Source: Propionibacteriaceae bacterium (GTDB lineage Bacteria > Actinomycetota > Actinomycetes > Propionibacteriales > Propionibacteriaceae). From it: a stretch of DNA of 12,397 bases. The stretch is taken from the NCBI GenBank assembly GCA_009781325.1, contig WQYJ01000043.1:1-12397 (forward strand), written 5' to 3'. The first letter of the stretch is position 1; every line of letters starts with the position of its first letter. Both the position numbers and the translations under genes were made by a program. Shown piece by piece: positions 1 through 6,014 of the stretch. The notes below the pieces were generated by a model. It was not told the DNA's origin and made no database searches. It saw nothing but the letters and a program-made list of their open reading frames with translations.

Positions 1-1678
1 ACAAGGAGTTAATGCAGCCAGCACCCAATGACTTTGCCTCAAGCGCTCTCATTTTAGGGTTATTAATCCCCCACGCGACGCTGCCGACCCCAATTGCTCC
101 ACCTGCGATTACATTTGCCACTCCTTTAAGTGGAAGATAAAGAACACCTGTTGCCTCTAGAATCACCTGGCGCGACATCCCCACGAAATACGCATCTTTC
201 TCATCTTCACTAAGCAATGGGCTATTGTAGACACAGTGCGCAGTCTGTGCCTTGTCGACTGTGTCAATAATACTCTTCGCCTGCAAGACGTCTCCCAACC
301 ACCCCAACACTCCTTTCGCTTCTTTACCGAAAAGACCCTCACCGGCTGCGTTGATACCTATGTCAACAGTAACTTTTACCCAATCACCCCATTGCTCCCA
401 AAGATCTCTTCCCCACTGCGCGGCCTCAGCATTCATCCGGTTCATCTCATCTATCGTGTCACTAGGCAGGTTTCTCCCATGCTTAAACCCTTCGATCTTT
501 CCGTCCATAGCCGCTTGCACAGTTACTATGAACTGCTGAACGGATTTATCATATTGAGTCTCGAACTCTCGCGAATCCATTAGCGCTTCGCCGAAGAGTT
601 GGATCATTTCATTACCGTCGATAGACAAGTCGGATTTCGGTTTGAAGCCTGTTGGATCACCATAGAAAGGCGTAACGGAGAACTTGACAGTGATCGGGAG
701 CTCTTGGGTATGTCCATAGGGCAACTTACAAGATATGTCATATGAAATCTCATCTGGGCCATAGATGCCTGTTCCGGAACACGCCTCATCTGTCCCATAG
801 CTAAGGTCAGATAGGGGATTACCACCGGCTTGCAGAACGCCCAGGGCACCCATGGGAATTGATTTGAGTTCACCTGAGACATCAACTTGATAGGGGAAAG
901 TCTGGCTCTGACCACCCCCTCGCACACGGAGATAGTCGCTAATGGAATAGTGCTTCTCACGATTCATCTTGCCTAGGTCAGGCCTGACTGTGAAGACAAC
1001 AGAATCACCGTGATCCATAGCATAATTCGATACACCAGGGTCAAAACTGACATAGTTGGCGGCTTCAGGGCCTGGCTCTACTTTGATGTCAGACACATAA
1101 TCTCCGTCATTTGTGAGAGTATATGTCCGCGCCATCGTTGAATCATCTAGGCTATTCAGTTCAAGCCTCACATTCAGTTGAATTGTGTCTACTATCAGCT
1201 CTACTGTGGTTGATGCAATTACTGGATTGTTCCCCCCGACAGGGTGAGCGTTTATTCGCAGAGAGTATCTTGCTGCTTCAGCATTCTGGGTGAAAACCGA
1301 CAATTCAACCTGCTGAGTTTCACCAGCTTGCACAACCATAGGTTGCTCCTCGGACCCACTTCCAACAAACCCCAAGGCAATATCATCGTAGGGGTTTACA
1401 CAGTCAAGGTAGAACACCACCGCACTGTCGCTCTGGTTGGTGACGCCAAGCTGGACACTCTGTCCGTAATCTCGTTCGAGACGAAAATCTCCTCCGGTAA
1501 GCTCCAGCGTCCCTGCCCCCTGTGAAGCGCCTGACCCCCCAACCGTCACCGGATCAGTCACATTAGCGCTAATTGTGATTGGCGGAGGGGGCGGAGCCGC
1601 CTGGCTCATCGCTGCAACGCTCACGACTAAAAGGGTAGATACTAAAAGAATAATGGTGCCACCGACAGTTCGACGCAT
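1..1678 (-). CDS. Large secreted protein of unknown function, partial (C-terminus beyond left edge)
   Basis: An uninterrupted reading frame of 559 codons runs from an ATG at 1678 to the window edge without a stop, so the gene is incomplete. A GGAGG site (1686-1690) lies 7 nt before the ATG and fixes the start. Residues 1-28 form a signal peptide: Arg-Arg, a hydrophobic core (about 8-23), then Ser-Gln-Ala-Ala as a likely cleavage region, followed by a run of prolines. Residues about 30-270 are rich in short beta-type stretches with phrases such as LGVTNQSDSAVVFYL and YTLTNDGDY, which recall Ig-like or CARDB-type sandwich repeats. Residues about 350-480 are more helical and charged. Residues about 504-537 are hydrophobic and could be a membrane segment or a buried helix. 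Cysteines are few (near 94, 300, 317, 482, 555). I do not recognise the family. An exported or surface protein is the most I can infer. Confidence 0.85.
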   Translation of the reverse strand, partial: MRRTVGGTIILLVSTLLVVSVAAMSQAAPPPPPITISANVTDPVTVGGSGASQGAGTLELTGGDFRLERDYGQSVQLGVTNQSDSAVVFYLDCVNPYDDIALGFVGSGSEEQPMVVQAGETQQVELSVFTQNAEAARYSLRINAHPVGGNNPVIASTTVELIVDTIQLNVRLELNSLDDSTMARTYTLTNDGDYVSDIKVEPGPEAANYVSFDPGVSNYAMDHGDSVVFTVRPDLGKMNREKHYSISDYLRVRGGGQSQTFPYQVDVSGELKSIPMGALGVLQAGGNPLSDLSYGTDEACSGTGIYGPDEISYDISCKLPYGHTQELPITVKFSVTPFYGDPTGFKPKSDLSIDGNEMIQLFGEALMDSREFETQYDKSVQQFIVTVQAAMDGKIEGFKHGRNLPSDTIDEMNRMNAEAAQWGRDLWEQWGDWVKVTVDIGINAAGEGLFGKEAKGVLGWLGDVLQAKSIIDTVDKAQTAHCVYNSPLLSEDEKDAYFVGMSRQVILEATGVLYLPLKGVANVIAGGAIGVGSVAWGINNPKMRALEAKSLGAGCINSL

Positions 1679-1856
1679 CCCCAAACCTCCATGTTTGCGA
1701 TGTTTCAAACTCCTGTGCGCTAAGTTTAAAAGCAATGCCGTCTCCGACACCTCTACTAGGATAGCTCATTGCCAATACCCCAACCAAATCGCGTCATGGC
1801 TAGTGGGAGGATGTGTGTCGAGGAGATGTTTTTGTGCTTGGAAGCTATAAACGAGA

Positions 1857-2076
1857 CAAGCGAGCGTATGACTTGACACACATGTGGCAGCGTGGATGAC
1901 ATGACTGAGCCAAGACCTGATGGCCGACCACCGGTCATCCTGCCGTCAGGCAGGACCTCCGGCGGCTGGCATATGGACTTGTAGAAGTGAGGCTTTTCCA
2001 CAGACCCTACGTCGGCTGCCGGGGGTCCTGCCTGACGGCAGGATGACTGATGGTTCGTTCTCGGGGTGCTCCGGAC
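1857..2076. repeat. 220-bp direct repeat, copy 1 (BIME-like)
   Basis: This segment recurs at 2876-3095 with a constant offset of 1019 bases and about 11 mismatches in 220 by hand alignment (about 95% identity). It contains a long inverted repeat (1933-2048), plus about 75 bases of unique left flank, including the phrase gatggccgaccaccgg, and a short right flank ending in gctccggac. It fills most of the 501-base gap between the secreted-protein gene and the helix-turn-helix gene. The remainder of that gap on the left (1691-1856) shows no gene. It must hold the promoter of the secreted-protein gene, but I see no convincing -35/-10 pair there. Confidence 0.9.
1933..2048. repeat. REP/BIME-like inverted repeat within repeat copy 1
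   Basis: The left arm (from ggtcatcctgccgtcaggca) pairs with the right arm (ending gcctgacggcaggatgac). About 35 bases match with three mismatches, and weaker pairing extends inward toward tatgg and ccctac. Each arm is itself a hairpin: tcctgcc and ggcagga form a 7-bp stem around a gtca or tgac loop. This nested hairpin-in-hairpin layout is typical of paired REP (BIME) elements. Transcribed in either direction it would fold strongly and could act as a bidirectional terminator for the flanking genes. Confidence 0.85.
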
Positions 2077-2121
2077 GGTGGCAAGGAGCCGGTTCAAGAC
2101 GTACCAGTGTGTCAGGGATGG

Positions 2122-2152
2122 ATAACTTGACAGCGGGACGCATAACTTGTCA
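2122..2152. repeat. Short direct repeat ataacttg(a/t)ca, 20-base period
   Basis: The words ataacttgaca (2122-2132) and ataacttgtca (2142-2152) occur 20 bases apart just downstream of the helix-turn-helix gene and next to repeat copy 1. Regularly spaced TGTCAAGTTAT-like words, as read on the minus strand, resemble the multiple terminal repeats of some insertion-sequence ends. No transposase is present. The stretch 2077-2179 holds nothing else I can identify. Confidence 0.35.
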
Positions 2153-2179
2153 CGTTTCTTTCCAATTCAGGTGCAAGTG

Positions 2180-2830
2180 TCAGCATGCTCGTAGCCTCCG
2201 TATGAGTTCTTCCTCTGCCGCCAAGGACTCGCGTACATCACCGAAGAGGTATAAGTCAATCAAACTGGCCACCATGGTCGGCGTGGTTCGTTCAGTGAGG
2301 AAAATGTCTCCTTCACTGTCGATGATAAGACGAAGGGTGGCCTCGGTTGAGTCGAGGTCAGTAACCGTGGCGTACAGGTTATTGCTCGGGCCAGCAACCA
2401 AGCCAAGGCGTGTCGCATACGCCGTATCACCCAGCAGGCTAGGCCCGGTGGGTATGACCTCCTGTTCTACTTCAACGCGAGGCAGATCAGTAGATCGGTA
2501 GCGATACCATCCTCGCGAAGCTCCCAGATGATACGCCAGCGCACTCACCGGGAGAGTGCGTAGTCGCGACTTCAGGCGAGATAATGCCGAGCCGGTCAGT
2601 GTTGTGACAGTCTCACCGCTCAATAGATCGAGCGCGGCCTGTCGGGTGTTCGGAGCCCAGCGTCGCCCGTGGGCTTGGGCGCGTAGGAACGCATTAAGGA
2701 TCGCTGAGTCGACGGTTTGCGTTGTTCCTACAACCCGATGGATCGGCAGATCACCTGAAGACACGGCTTCTTGGAAGCGACGCACAGACAACTCAGCCCC
2801 GGCAGCCGCCTGGGCCAGGGTCAACTCCAT
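2180..2830 (-). CDS. Helix-turn-helix protein, antitoxin-like (216 aa)
   Basis: Residues 1-50 read as an excisionase/MerR-like winged helix-turn-helix: LTLAQAAAGAELSVRRFQEA, then SGDLPIHRVVGT, then a short helix. The next block, AHGRRWAPNTRQAALDLLSG (53-72) followed by LSRLKSRLRTL (83-93), matches a layout I associate with actinobacterial antitoxins partnered with AbiEii-type nucleotidyltransferases. That assignment is from memory and is tentative. The C-terminal half (about 130-216) is alpha/beta and unassigned. There is no nucleotidyltransferase gene beside it, so if it is an antitoxin it is orphaned in this window. The ATG at 2830 has no clear Shine-Dalgarno site, so the message may have a very short or absent leader. 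The gene sits alone between two 220-bp direct repeats. Confidence 0.75.
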   Translation of the reverse strand: MELTLAQAAAGAELSVRRFQEAVSSGDLPIHRVVGTTQTVDSAILNAFLRAQAHGRRWAPNTRQAALDLLSGETVTTLTGSALSRLKSRLRTLPVSALAYHLGASRGWYRYRSTDLPRVEVEQEVIPTGPSLLGDTAYATRLGLVAGPSNNLYATVTDLDSTEATLRLIIDSEGDIFLTERTTPTMVASLIDLYLFGDVRESLAAEEELIRRLRAC

Positions 2831-2833
2831 GAC

Positions 2834-2866
2834 ATATATGTTCGCAAATGCGCGGTATTATGTCAA
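2834..2866 (-). promoter_or_regulatory. Possible promoter of the helix-turn-helix gene
   Basis: On the minus strand a perfect TTGACA (2866-2861) is followed about 18-20 bases later by an AT-rich AACATATATG that could serve as a -10 region, immediately before the ATG at 2830. Such a promoter would give a leaderless or nearly leaderless transcript, consistent with the missing Shine-Dalgarno site. The -10 match is weak. Confidence 0.3.
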
Positions 2867-2875
2867 CTGATGCAT

Positions 2876-3095
2876 CAAGCGGGCGTGTAACTAGATACAC
2901 ATGTGACAGCGTGGATGACATGACTGAGCCAAGACCTGATGGCCGACCACCGGTCATCCTGCCGTCAGGCAGGACCTCCGGCGGCTGGCGTATGGACTTG
3001 TAGAAGAGAAGCTTTTCCACAGACCCTACGTCGGCTGCCGGGGGTCCTGCCTGACGGCAGGATGACTGAGGGTTCGTTCTCTGGGTGCTCCGGAC
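2876..3095. repeat. 220-bp direct repeat, copy 2 (BIME-like)
   Basis: This is the second copy of the 220-bp unit at 1857-2076, in the same orientation. It contains its own inverted repeat at about 2952-3067 with the same nested small hairpins. The mismatches to copy 1 cluster in the outer left flank and in the central loop, while the two arms are identical between copies. Together the copies enclose the helix-turn-helix gene in a 1239-base unit. The rest of the gap on this side (3096-3177) holds a separate short repeat. Confidence 0.9.
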
Positions 3096-3143
3096 AGCCA
3101 AGGGGTCTCGACCTCGTGGAGAAGAATGTCTAGGTTTCAGGCG

Positions 3144-3174
3144 TCCCCTTGACACATAACCTCCCCTTAACACA
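3144..3174. repeat. Direct repeat tccccttgacaca / tccccttaacaca
   Basis: Two 13-base words with one mismatch (3144-3156 and 3162-3174) lie 18 bases apart just beyond the stop codon of the truncated WYL gene. Related words occur at 3715-3727 (ggccccctgacac) and at 5122-5150 (gccccctgacaca, then tcccctcgacatg). All face the same way and bracket the WYL/ATPase segment. They could be remnants of a mobile-element end or regulator binding sites; the sequence alone does not decide. Confidence 0.5.
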
Positions 3175-3177
3175 CGT

Positions 3178-3786
3178 CTATTCTCTGGGAGAGATCCTAT
3201 GAGCGGATGGTGGTGGTTCGCCGATGGTCTCTAGAGGAACCTCGATTGCGGCTTGGGGGGTGAGAGTGGTGTGTTGGATGCGGTCTAAACGGAACCAGCG
3301 GATTTCTCCGCGTAGTTGGCAGTGGGCGATCAGATACCAGTAGCCGTCCCGGTTGGCTAGAAGCTGCGGGTCTACCTGCCGGGATGTCAGGTTCTCTTCA
3401 GCGTCAAGGTAGATCAGGTTGAGTACGTGCCGGTCCTGTAAGCCTTGTTCGATGGGGCGCAGGACATGGGACTGGCTAGGTTGATCGGCATCGTTGATCC
3501 AGATCCGCTCACATAACCGCTGGGTTCGATCCCTCGTGTGGTCATCCATGACGGCAAGGAGTTTTGTTAGGGCTGCGCTGCCATGGCGGGCGAACGGCTG
3601 CCCCTGACAGACTGCTAGAGCTGCCGCTAACGCTGAGGCTTCGGCTGCGGTGATATTGACCGGCGGAAGGGTCGCTGACGCATCGACGACATACCCTCCG
3701 GTGGGTCCGGGTCTGGCCCCCTGACACCGACAGACAACATCTAGGTTAGGGACCCAAAAGTGCCAGTGGGATGACCGCCACACCAT
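3178..3786 (-). pseudogene. WYL-domain transcriptional regulator lacking its N-terminal DNA-binding domain
   Basis: The open frame encodes 202 aa. Family similarity starts at ARPGPTGGYVVD (residues 24-35), the linker that in YafY-type WYL regulators follows a helix-turn-helix of about 50 residues. It continues through LPPVNITAAEASALAAALA to a WYL domain: VLNLIYLDAEENLTSRQVDP, DGYWYLIAHC, then IRWFRLDRI near residues 138-185. WYL domains sense a ligand and control the attached DNA-binding domain. Residues 1-22 are not family-like: part of that stretch is the 3' end of the neighbouring ATPase gene read in another frame. The helix-turn-helix is therefore missing, and the true start is unknown. 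The C-terminal end fits the short WYL regulators. It is most likely a 5'-deleted remnant, though a DNA-binding-free WYL protein translated from an internal start cannot be excluded. Confidence 0.75.
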
Positions 3787-5017
3787 CTGGGCGACGAAAT
3801 GCTGAGTATCCTGTATTGATGATGACTTTTTCTATTATGCGATTGGGCATTTTTTGCTCCAACCAATTGAGATGAACTACGTCAGTGGGACGAATAGCCG
3901 GAGATGCTTTTGCTTCAATCGCCAGGAAACAAGAATCTGATCTCTCGATAATGAAGTCCACTTCCCGGTCGCCATCCTTGGTCCTCATGTGTGCAACCCT
4001 TCCCCCAAAGTTGGCCGAGAGAACCTGCAATGTTTGCGCAACAAGCGACTCAAATAGTGCCCCTAAGAAGGTGCCGTCGCGAGGAAACTCTGGGTCACCA
4101 GTCCCCCTGATGAGCGAGCTGGGCGTTGCACCTACCAAACGTGCGGCAAGTCCAGGATCGACAAGATGATGCTTGGGGGTTTTCCCCAGCCGCTTGAGAT
4201 GAGAGAAGCTTGGCTCCCAAGCCTGAATAGGATCAAGAACCCAAATACGTTGCAAGAGTTCCTTGTATGCCAGGCTCGTGGGCTTGCTGGGGACATCAGC
4301 TTCTTCTGGTGATGCTGCCCGTCTGATTGCTGCCTCTGTTGCTGTCGTAGCTGTCGCTGCTGCATACGCCGCGAGCCAGTTGCGCAAGGACCTAGGCCGA
4401 CGAATACTGCCTCCAGCATCCGGAATGTCATGATCAATGATTCGGTCTACATAGGCGTCGAGAAGGTAAGGCCGTGCTTCCGGGAGTTGACTACGTATGC
4501 CAGGAAACCCTGATGTGAAGATTTCACGGACATATTCGAAGACTCCTATGTCGGTATGCCCCTCGATGCCTGTCTCCTCATCGGACAGCAAGCTTGAGAA
4601 GGACACCGTCGGCTGTTCCACACCCCTCTCAGGGAAGGACATAGGCCTCATGAGTAGACGTACGATCCGTCCCGCTCCAGAATGAATTGATAGTGGGTCT
4701 TTCGGAGTTGCAGATCCAGCAAGTAGAAAACGCCCTGGTGGAGCACCATCATCGACTGCCCTGCGAACCACATCCCAAATCGGTGGAACTCTCTGCCACT
4801 CATCGACAAAGATTGGTGAATCACCATGAAGAATAATTTCCGGGTCTGCCTGTGTATTCAACCGGGTCGACTCGACATCAAGCGAATACACATTATGCGA
4901 CAGACGTTTCACAGATGCTGTTTTTCCCACTCCTTTAGCACCTTCGACAGCTATTGCTGGAAGAATAGTCAGAAGGTGTTTTAGCTGCTTATCAACTACT
5001 CGTGTCTGATAATCCAT
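3746..5017 (-). CDS. DUF4143-type ATP-binding protein (AAA ATPase with nuclease-like C-terminus)
   Basis: The 423-aa protein has a Walker A loop GAKGVGKT (26-33), a Walker B IFVDEW (69-74), the GSATP strand (101-105) and the LLMRPMSFPERG block typical of COG1373 ATPases. The C-terminal DUF4143 region includes KHHLVDPGLAARLVG. It is followed by EVDFIIE (352-358) and IEAK (367-370), an arrangement like the PD-(D/E)XK nuclease fold often attached to this family. Length and ends match a complete family member. Cellular function is not established; members are frequent in mobile or defence-rich regions. The ATG at 5017 has no strong Shine-Dalgarno site and is immediately preceded by three 23-bp repeats. 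The 3' end overlaps only the non-homologous start of the WYL remnant. Confidence 0.9.
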   Translation of the reverse strand: MDYQTRVVDKQLKHLLTILPAIAVEGAKGVGKTASVKRLSHNVYSLDVESTRLNTQADPEIILHGDSPIFVDEWQRVPPIWDVVRRAVDDGAPPGRFLLAGSATPKDPLSIHSGAGRIVRLLMRPMSFPERGVEQPTVSFSSLLSDEETGIEGHTDIGVFEYVREIFTSGFPGIRSQLPEARPYLLDAYVDRIIDHDIPDAGGSIRRPRSLRNWLAAYAAATATTATEAAIRRAASPEEADVPSKPTSLAYKELLQRIWVLDPIQAWEPSFSHLKRLGKTPKHHLVDPGLAARLVGATPSSLIRGTGDPEFPRDGTFLGALFESLVAQTLQVLSANFGGRVAHMRTKDGDREVDFIIERSDSCFLAIEAKASPAIRPTDVVHLNWLEQKMPNRIIEKVIINTGYSAFRRPDGVAVIPLALLGP

Positions 5018-5018
5018 A

Positions 5019-5087
5019 TCTTTACTTTACCATTAGCGGATTATTTCCTTTATCATTAGCGGATATTTTACTTTACCATTAGCGGAT
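5019..5087 (-). repeat. Three 23-bp tandem repeats at the start of the ATPase gene
   Basis: Read on the minus strand, units 5087-5065, 5064-5042 and 5041-5019 each begin ATCCGCTAATG(G/A)TAAAG and follow one another with an exact 23-base period, ending one base before the ATPase start codon. The first 17 bases are nearly invariant while the last 6 drift, as expected for protein-binding iterons with spacers. The position, covering the transcript start or leader, suggests an operator for autoregulation or an upstream control element. Two of the units contain a minimal ATG-GTA-AAG-TAA reading frame (Met-Val-Lys-stop). Confidence 0.85.
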
Positions 5088-5121
5088 CTTCAGGATGCCG
5101 CCACTACCGAGGTGTGTCCCA

Positions 5122-5150
5122 GGCCCCCTGACACACATCCCCTCGACATG
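5122..5150. repeat. gccccctgacaca / tcccctcgacatg repeat related to 3144-3174
   Basis: Two related words 15 bases apart (5123-5135 and 5138-5150) resemble the pair at 3144-3174. In addition, the 13 bases ggccccctgacac at 5122-5134 are identical to 3715-3727, the exact point where family similarity of the truncated WYL protein begins. The two identical copies therefore flank the ATPase gene as direct repeats. Confidence 0.55.
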
Positions 5151-5171
5151 CATTCATGCGATGATGGTGTC

Positions 5172-5675
5172 ATGGATACCGAGCAGATAGGCCTTTCAGA
5201 GTCTTCGATACTCAAGTTTTGGGCATTGGCTAAAGGCTGTCTCAAGGATGAGGATGTCAGCGTTAGTCTTTGCCTTACGGACCCCGAGGTGCTTGCACCA
5301 CCCGCGTGGAGTTTCGGCGATTCTCCTGAGATGGCGAATGAGCTGCTGGCGCTTGTTCTTGAAGGTAAGAAGACTGCAACGAGCGGGCTTTATCAGGAAT
5401 ATGTTGATGAGGACGAGCCGTTGCCCCAGGTCGGAGATTTGTCAATCATCATGGATGGGCAGTCAGAACCGAAGGTTCTCATCCAGGAGGCAGAAGTACG
5501 TATCGTACCTTTCATCGAGGTGAGTGAAGAACAGGCCTTGGCTGAGGGAGAAGGCGACCTTGAAACATGGCGTGAGATCCATCGCGAAGTCTGGAAGCGC
5601 CGTGGCTTTGACATCACAGACAATACCCTAGTCGTCTGGGAGCGCTTCACTGTGCTCTGGCCAGATGTTTGTTGA
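5172..5675 (+). CDS. ASCH-domain protein (167 aa)
   Basis: The core reads WSFGDSPEMANELLALVLEG, then KKTATSGLYQEY (66-77), then PLPQVGDLSIIMD, and near the end VVWERFTVLWP. This is the pattern of stand-alone ASCH proteins (COG4405-like), whose beta-barrel is related to PUA and EVE domains and is thought to bind RNA or modified nucleotides; some relatives are amidohydrolases. Length is normal for the family. I place the start at the ATG at 5172 because family similarity begins soon after it. An upstream GTG at 5112 and an ATG at 5148 are in frame but would add an unlike, proline-rich leader. Shine-Dalgarno signal is weak. The gene diverges from the ATPase gene, and a strong inverted repeat lies about 40 bases after its stop. 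Confidence 0.8.
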   Translation: MDTEQIGLSESSILKFWALAKGCLKDEDVSVSLCLTDPEVLAPPAWSFGDSPEMANELLALVLEGKKTATSGLYQEYVDEDEPLPQVGDLSIIMDGQSEPKVLIQEAEVRIVPFIEVSEEQALAEGEGDLETWREIHREVWKRRGFDITDNTLVVWERFTVLWPDVC

Positions 5676-5713
5676 GGGGAGCGATCGCACAGGCCAAGGG
5701 GCATACTCACTCT

Positions 5714-5838
5714 CCCCCCGGTCATCCTGCCGTCAGGCAGGACCCCCGGCGGGTGACGTATGGACTGTAGTTCAGGTCTATGCCTAAGACCCTACGTTAG
5801 CTGCCGGGGGTCCTGCCTTCGGCAGGATGACCGGGGGA
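5714..5838. repeat. Third REP/BIME-like inverted repeat
   Basis: The arms here (about 5714-5758 and 5791-5838) are the same family as those in the two 220-bp repeats, but the flanks are not shared. The left small hairpin has the gtca loop; the right one is shortened to tcctgcc-ttc-ggcagga. Because only the inverted repeat is common to all three sites, it is the mobile or amplified core, and the 220-bp copies represent a larger duplication around it. It lies between the ASCH gene and the transporter operon and could terminate transcription from the left. Confidence 0.85.
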
Positions 5839-5914
5839 CGTATGACTTCCTTGGCTTTATGGGGACGTATAGTTTCCTTGGCTTTATGGGGACGTATAGT
5901 TTCCTTGGCTTTAT
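5834..5914 (+). repeat. Three 27-bp tandem repeats upstream of the transporter operon
   Basis: Units 5834-5860, 5861-5887 and 5888-5914 follow each other without gaps. Units 2 and 3 are identical (ggggacgtatagtttccttg then gctttat); unit 1 differs only at gacgtatgactt versus gacgtatagttt. They begin inside the right arm of the REP-like element and end about 100 bases before the solute-binding-protein start. The perfect identity of units 2 and 3 suggests recent slippage or active maintenance. Each of units 2 and 3 carries a TATAGT word, but no -35 hexamer sits at the right distance. Confidence 0.9.
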
Positions 5915-5955
5915 AACGCTTTGGCAACGAATTCCACCTCTGAGACTTCTCCTTA

Positions 5956-5983
5956 TTGCGTCAAATGGAAAAAAGGTTATTCT
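5956..5983 (+). promoter_or_regulatory. Weak candidate promoter of the transporter operon
   Basis: TTGCGT (5956-5961) and TATTCT (5978-5983) are separated by 16 bases, placing a transcript start about 20-25 bases before the AAAGGAGG site. Both hexamers are poor matches to consensus. The stretch 5915-6014 must contain the promoter or leader, and this is the best pair I see. TTTCC (5996-6000) and GGAAA (6007-6011) could form a small hairpin that covers the Shine-Dalgarno site. Confidence 0.3.
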
Positions 5984-6014
5984 TTAAACATTGTCTTTCC
6001 AAAGGAGGAAAACT

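Noticed and set aside
604..960. A 118-codon open frame on the minus strand
   Set aside because: It lies wholly inside the continuous secreted-protein frame (start 1678), in a shifted frame. The longer frame has a signal peptide and Shine-Dalgarno site; the shorter has neither.
1920..2501. A 193-codon plus-strand open frame across repeat copy 1 and the end of the helix-turn-helix gene
   Set aside because: Its start lies in the REP-like repeat and the rest is antisense to a gene with recognisable motifs; a similar spurious frame appears in repeat copy 2.
2180..2830. Complete toxin-antitoxin pair
   Set aside because: The antitoxin-like protein has no adjacent nucleotidyltransferase or other toxin gene; the neighbours on both sides are repeats, so a functional pair is not supported in this window.
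5019..5087. Plasmid-type replication iterons
   Set aside because: The 23-bp repeats look like iterons, but no replication initiator gene, AT-rich unwinding region or DnaA boxes are apparent; a regulatory role for the adjacent gene is simpler.
5834..5914. CRISPR array
   Set aside because: The three units are contiguous with no spacers between them and no cas genes are present, so this is a simple tandem repeat.
5760..5987. A 75-codon open frame across the tandem repeats with a repeated GTYSFLGFM peptide
   Set aside because: The peptide repeat is a by-product of the 27-bp DNA repeat; the start lies in the REP loop without a ribosome site, and the end runs into the operon leader.
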